NCBI GenBank assembly: GCA_021826835.1
Contig: JAKAYH010000097.1
Span: 1 to 7,732, forward strand
Reading direction: 5' to 3'
Source: Thermoplasmata archaeon
GTDB lineage: Archaea; Thermoplasmatota; Thermoplasmata; Thermoplasmatales; Thermoplasmataceae
DNA length: 7,732 bases
The notes beneath the pieces are model-generated. The model was not told where the DNA came from and searched no databases. It worked only from the letters and a program-made list of their open reading frames with translations. Shown one piece after another: positions 6,292 to 7,732 of the stretch (within the stretch, counting starts at the first letter, position 1; each line of letters starts with the position of its first letter). The translations under genes were made by a program, and so were the position numbers.

Positions 6292-6682
6292 CGTTCTTGA
6301 GTACTTTCACTCTTGCCTGAATCTCATCCCTGATTTTCCTTACATCTTCAATTGGCTTGCCCTTAGGGTCTTCCAGATTCCAGTCCTCAGACTTCTTTTT
6401 CATTTTTCCAAGAAGTACCGCAGGACAGACGCTTTCAACAGAACAACCCATGAGAATTATTCGATCTGCTTCATCGATCATCCTGGCATCAAGATATCTG
6501 GGCTTTGACTGCGAAATCTCTATGCCGACCTCCTTCATGGCCTTCGCTACAATGGGATTTACCTCACTGGCAGGTACTGTTCCTGCACTAGACGCATCCA
6601 GACCCATGGATCTTGCAAAGGCCTCTGCCATTTTACTCCTTCCAGCATTTTCAATGCAAACAAAGAGAACCTTCATTCCCAT
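6281..6682 (-). CDS. arsC: Arsenate reductase ArsC, low-molecular-weight phosphatase fold
   Basis: A 133-residue cytoplasmic enzyme that reduces arsenate to arsenite, the form exported by ArsB. The P-loop VCIENAGRS holds the CX5R motif (C9, R15) that attacks arsenate. The redox relay cysteines are C80 (MGCSVES) and C86 (VCP), and D105 in WNLEDP is the general acid, so it belongs to the thioredoxin-coupled class (Bacillus and pI258 type) and not the glutaredoxin class. The gap between relay cysteines is five residues, one shorter than in the Bacillus enzyme. M1 (6682) is kept because AAGGAT precedes it; M3 (6676) is a possible start. It heads a two-gene unit with arsB and has a candidate promoter and operator directly upstream. 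Confidence 0.9.
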   Translation of the reverse strand: MGMKVLFVCIENAGRSKMAEAFARSMGLDASSAGTVPASEVNPIVAKAMKEVGIEISQSKPRYLDARMIDEADRIILMGCSVESVCPAVLLGKMKKKSEDWNLEDPKGKPIEDVRKIRDEIQARVKVLKNDTK

Positions 6683-6706
6683 ATGATCCTTATGCGCTTT
6701 GACTTA

Positions 6707-6714
6707 ATATATTA
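6707..6714 (-). promoter_or_regulatory. Candidate box A for the arsC-arsB unit
   Basis: The minus strand reads TAATATAT, centred about 28 bases upstream of the arsC ATG at 6682, so transcription would begin 1-3 bases before the start codon. The AAGGAT before the ATG would then be largely untranscribed, so either this box or that ribosome site is misjudged. Confidence 0.45.
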
Positions 6715-6717
6715 TGA

Positions 6718-6735
6718 ACTACAAAATATTGTAGT
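6718..6735. promoter_or_regulatory. Inverted repeat abutting the arsC box A, candidate ArsR-type operator
   Basis: ACTACAAAATATTGTAGT has 7-base perfect arms (ACTACAA and TTGTAGT) around a 4-base centre. It starts 4 bases upstream of the arsC box A, the place where a repressor would block TFB and TBP. ArsR/SmtB regulators bind short inverted repeats of this kind in ars promoters, but no arsR gene lies in the window. An alternative is that it belongs to the transposon relic that ends beside it. Confidence 0.45.
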
Positions 6736-6736
6736 A

Positions 6737-6778
6737 AACCACTCCCAGCTACATAATCCTAGCTTTCAACTGGTGGTT
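6737..6778 (-). other. Nested hairpin after the tnpB relic, possible IS605 right end / omegaRNA scaffold remnant
   Basis: On the minus strand an outer stem AACCAC / GTGGTT (6 pairs) encloses an inner stem AGCTA / TAGCT (5 pairs) with an 8-base loop. It begins 7 bases after the last stop codon of the tnpB relic. In IS200/IS605 elements the tnpB 3' end runs into a structured right end that also encodes the omegaRNA scaffold, so the position fits. The pairing is seen; the assignment is inference. It could also be a chance fold upstream of arsC. Confidence 0.4.
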
Positions 6779-6785
6779 CTTGAGA

Positions 6786-7190
6786 TCAAAAATAGCACCC
6801 TCTAAAATAGTCTATCTGACAGCACCTGTTCTTGATGTTGAGGGAAGCAATGAAATCCAATTCTCCCTCAAGACCACCGGAAATACATATTAACCTGGAT
6901 TATTCCGGTCTATTCCTCTTGTCTATTGCTTGGCAATCGGGGCATTTTCTTCTGGTGTTATGTGAGTGTATGGGTATAACAGTAATTCCCTTTTACTGCA
7001 ACCTGTTGTGAATCCTTGCTGTGGCTATTCTATTTGTCACGTTGTCTTTATAGTGGATCCTGACACATTTATTGTTCTCCGTAGAGAATTTCTATTTTAG
7101 ATGGTGAAGCAATTTGAGTATCAGAACTTTCCGCAACTATGGAACTATTCTGTTTGTTATGCATATATTTTCCGGTCCAAATTTTTCAAG
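6786..7190 (-). pseudogene. Decayed C-terminal fragment of TnpB (IS200/IS605-family OrfB)
   Basis: One minus-strand frame of 135 codons reads like the end of TnpB despite four internal stops (7137-7139, 7092-7094, 6993-6995, 6900-6902). After the third stop it reads KGITVIPIHSHNTRRKCPDC, the usual lead into the TnpB zinc ribbon (first CxxC at 6933-6944). Next are AIDKRNRPE, a degraded second half of the ribbon (C-I-S-G-G where C-x-x-C-G is usual) and DFIASLNIKNR, the family's DxxAsxNIxxR ending. The Asp at 6855-6857 matches the third RuvC catalytic residue. Upstream, VLILKLLHHLK could be the remains of the RuvC-II segment with its Glu changed to Lys. The N-terminal half, and any tnpA, are absent. 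The relic fills the gap between the arsC control region and the deoxyhypusine synthase gene and cannot encode a working nuclease. Confidence 0.6.
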
Positions 7191-7218
7191 ACCCCTACAC
7201 TTTGGTCTCCTCGAATGG

Positions 7219-7235
7219 AAATAAATGAATAAAAA
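7219..7235 (-). terminator. T-rich stretch after the deoxyhypusine synthase stop
   Basis: Directly after the TAA at 7236-7238 the minus strand reads TTTTTATTCATTTATTT. Archaeal termination is commonly driven by T-rich tracts without a hairpin, and this is the right place for one. No stem is present. Confidence 0.4.
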
Positions 7236-7732
7236 TTAAAGGAAATCTGCAACAATTATGGGGAGCAGGACTGTTGCATCTCCATAAACATTAACAAATT
7301 CCGCGTCTGGTTTTACCTTTTTCCATGAAATGGCTTCTTCAAGCTTTGCCCCAGAGAGTGACCCGTCATATTCCTGTGCGGTAGTTATGTATATGGCATA
7401 GTCGAGACCACCCCTGAACTGGTTCCACCATATTGTATGGTGTTTTGATATGCCGCCGCCAATCATGATTGCTCCAGCCTTATCAGAAGTGAATACGATA
7501 TCAGAAATGAGATGTTGATCCATGAGGATATCAAGATTGAAATCCCTGTGCGTTTCATAGAATGACCAGAATTGTGAACCTACTGAACCATCCGGAATTC
7601 CGGGGATGAATATTGGTATACCTTTCTCTGCAGCTGCGGAAAGTATTGAATCCTGATGATCCATATTCTTGCCTATCCTTGCAAGAATTTCAGACGGTGC
7701 CCATGTCTTCTTTTCTTTGTCAAGAATGCACA
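7236..7732 (-). CDS. dys: Deoxyhypusine synthase, partial (C-terminal half; 5' end outside window)
   Basis: The frame is open from the window edge to the TAA at 7236-7238, giving 164 complete codons; the ATG at 7664 is internal because coding continues upstream (SEILARIGKNMDHQDSIL). The enzyme uses spermidine and NAD to build deoxyhypusine on one lysine of initiation factor aIF5A. The sequence shows the family's C-terminal half: PIFIPGIPDGSVGSQFW, the NAD-binding IGGGISKHH, YAIYITTAQEYDGSLSGAK, then EEAISWKKVK and the final VNVYGDATVLLPIIVADFL. The lysine at 7317-7319 (second K of SWKK) aligns with the catalytic K329 of the human enzyme, and the HH pair and the DGS and GDAT segments are intact. 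The gene is on the same strand as the tnpB relic and ars genes but separated from arsC by about 550 bases, so it is probably not cotranscribed with them. Confidence 0.93.
   Translation of the reverse strand, partial: CILDKEKKTWAPSEILARIGKNMDHQDSILSAAAEKGIPIFIPGIPDGSVGSQFWSFYETHRDFNLDILMDQHLISDIVFTSDKAGAIMIGGGISKHHTIWWNQFRGGLDYAIYITTAQEYDGSLSGAKLEEAISWKKVKPDAEFVNVYGDATVLLPIIVADFL

Noticed and set aside
6218..6686. Two overlapping plus-strand frames opposite arsC
   Set aside because: Both are antisense to arsC, which has its catalytic P-loop and relay cysteines; neither shows a recognisable domain.
6721..7235. Plus-strand coding in the gap before deoxyhypusine synthase
   Set aside because: Plus-strand translations give only short stop-bounded stretches with no family resemblance, while the minus strand reads as TnpB.
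1..7732. CRISPR arrays, tRNA or rRNA genes
   Set aside because: No regularly spaced direct repeats and no tRNA-like or rRNA-like sequences were seen on either strand.

Overview
The window looks archaeal and most like a Thermoplasmatales-type euryarchaeon. It carries a deoxyhypusine synthase (a gene of archaea and eukaryotes), AT-rich intergenic DNA with archaeal box A (TTTAWATA-like) elements, and several starts without a Shine-Dalgarno site that sit about 25 bases below a box A, the spacing of leaderless transcripts. The lineage is inferred from gene content and promoter style, not from a marker tree.

Left edge (1-865): the minus strand carries the first 209 codons of a membrane-anchored, extracytoplasmic, Cys-containing protein that runs off the window. 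A divergent promoter region follows, leading to a plus-strand three-gene operon (866-3881): an SCP2-like lipid-binding protein, a group III iron-type alcohol dehydrogenase and an NAD(P)-dependent aldehyde dehydrogenase. The genes are packed with 0 and 1 base between them. Together they suggest oxidation of a hydrophobic alcohol through the aldehyde to the acid, with the SCP2 protein holding or delivering the substrate. The substrate is not determinable from sequence.

Middle (3878-4912): a small HExxH protein (probable zinc metallopeptidase) on the minus strand ends convergently on the aldehyde dehydrogenase, and the two stop codons overlap. It is divergent from a ridA-family gene. A perfect 17-bp palindrome lies exactly between their two box A elements and is a good candidate for one operator serving both.

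Right (4949-6735, minus strand): an arsenic resistance unit, arsC (arsenate reductase of the low-molecular-weight phosphatase fold) followed by arsB (arsenite efflux permease). A 7-bp-arm inverted repeat abuts the arsC box A and is a candidate ArsR-type operator, but no arsR is in the window.

Right edge (6737-7732): the roughly 500 bases between ars and the deoxyhypusine synthase gene look empty but hold, on the minus strand, a decayed C-terminal part of a TnpB (IS200/IS605 OrfB) protein with four in-frame stop codons. A nested hairpin lies 7 bases after it, where an IS605-type right end and omegaRNA scaffold would sit. The edge of that relic touches the arsC control region. The window closes inside the C-terminal catalytic half of deoxyhypusine synthase.
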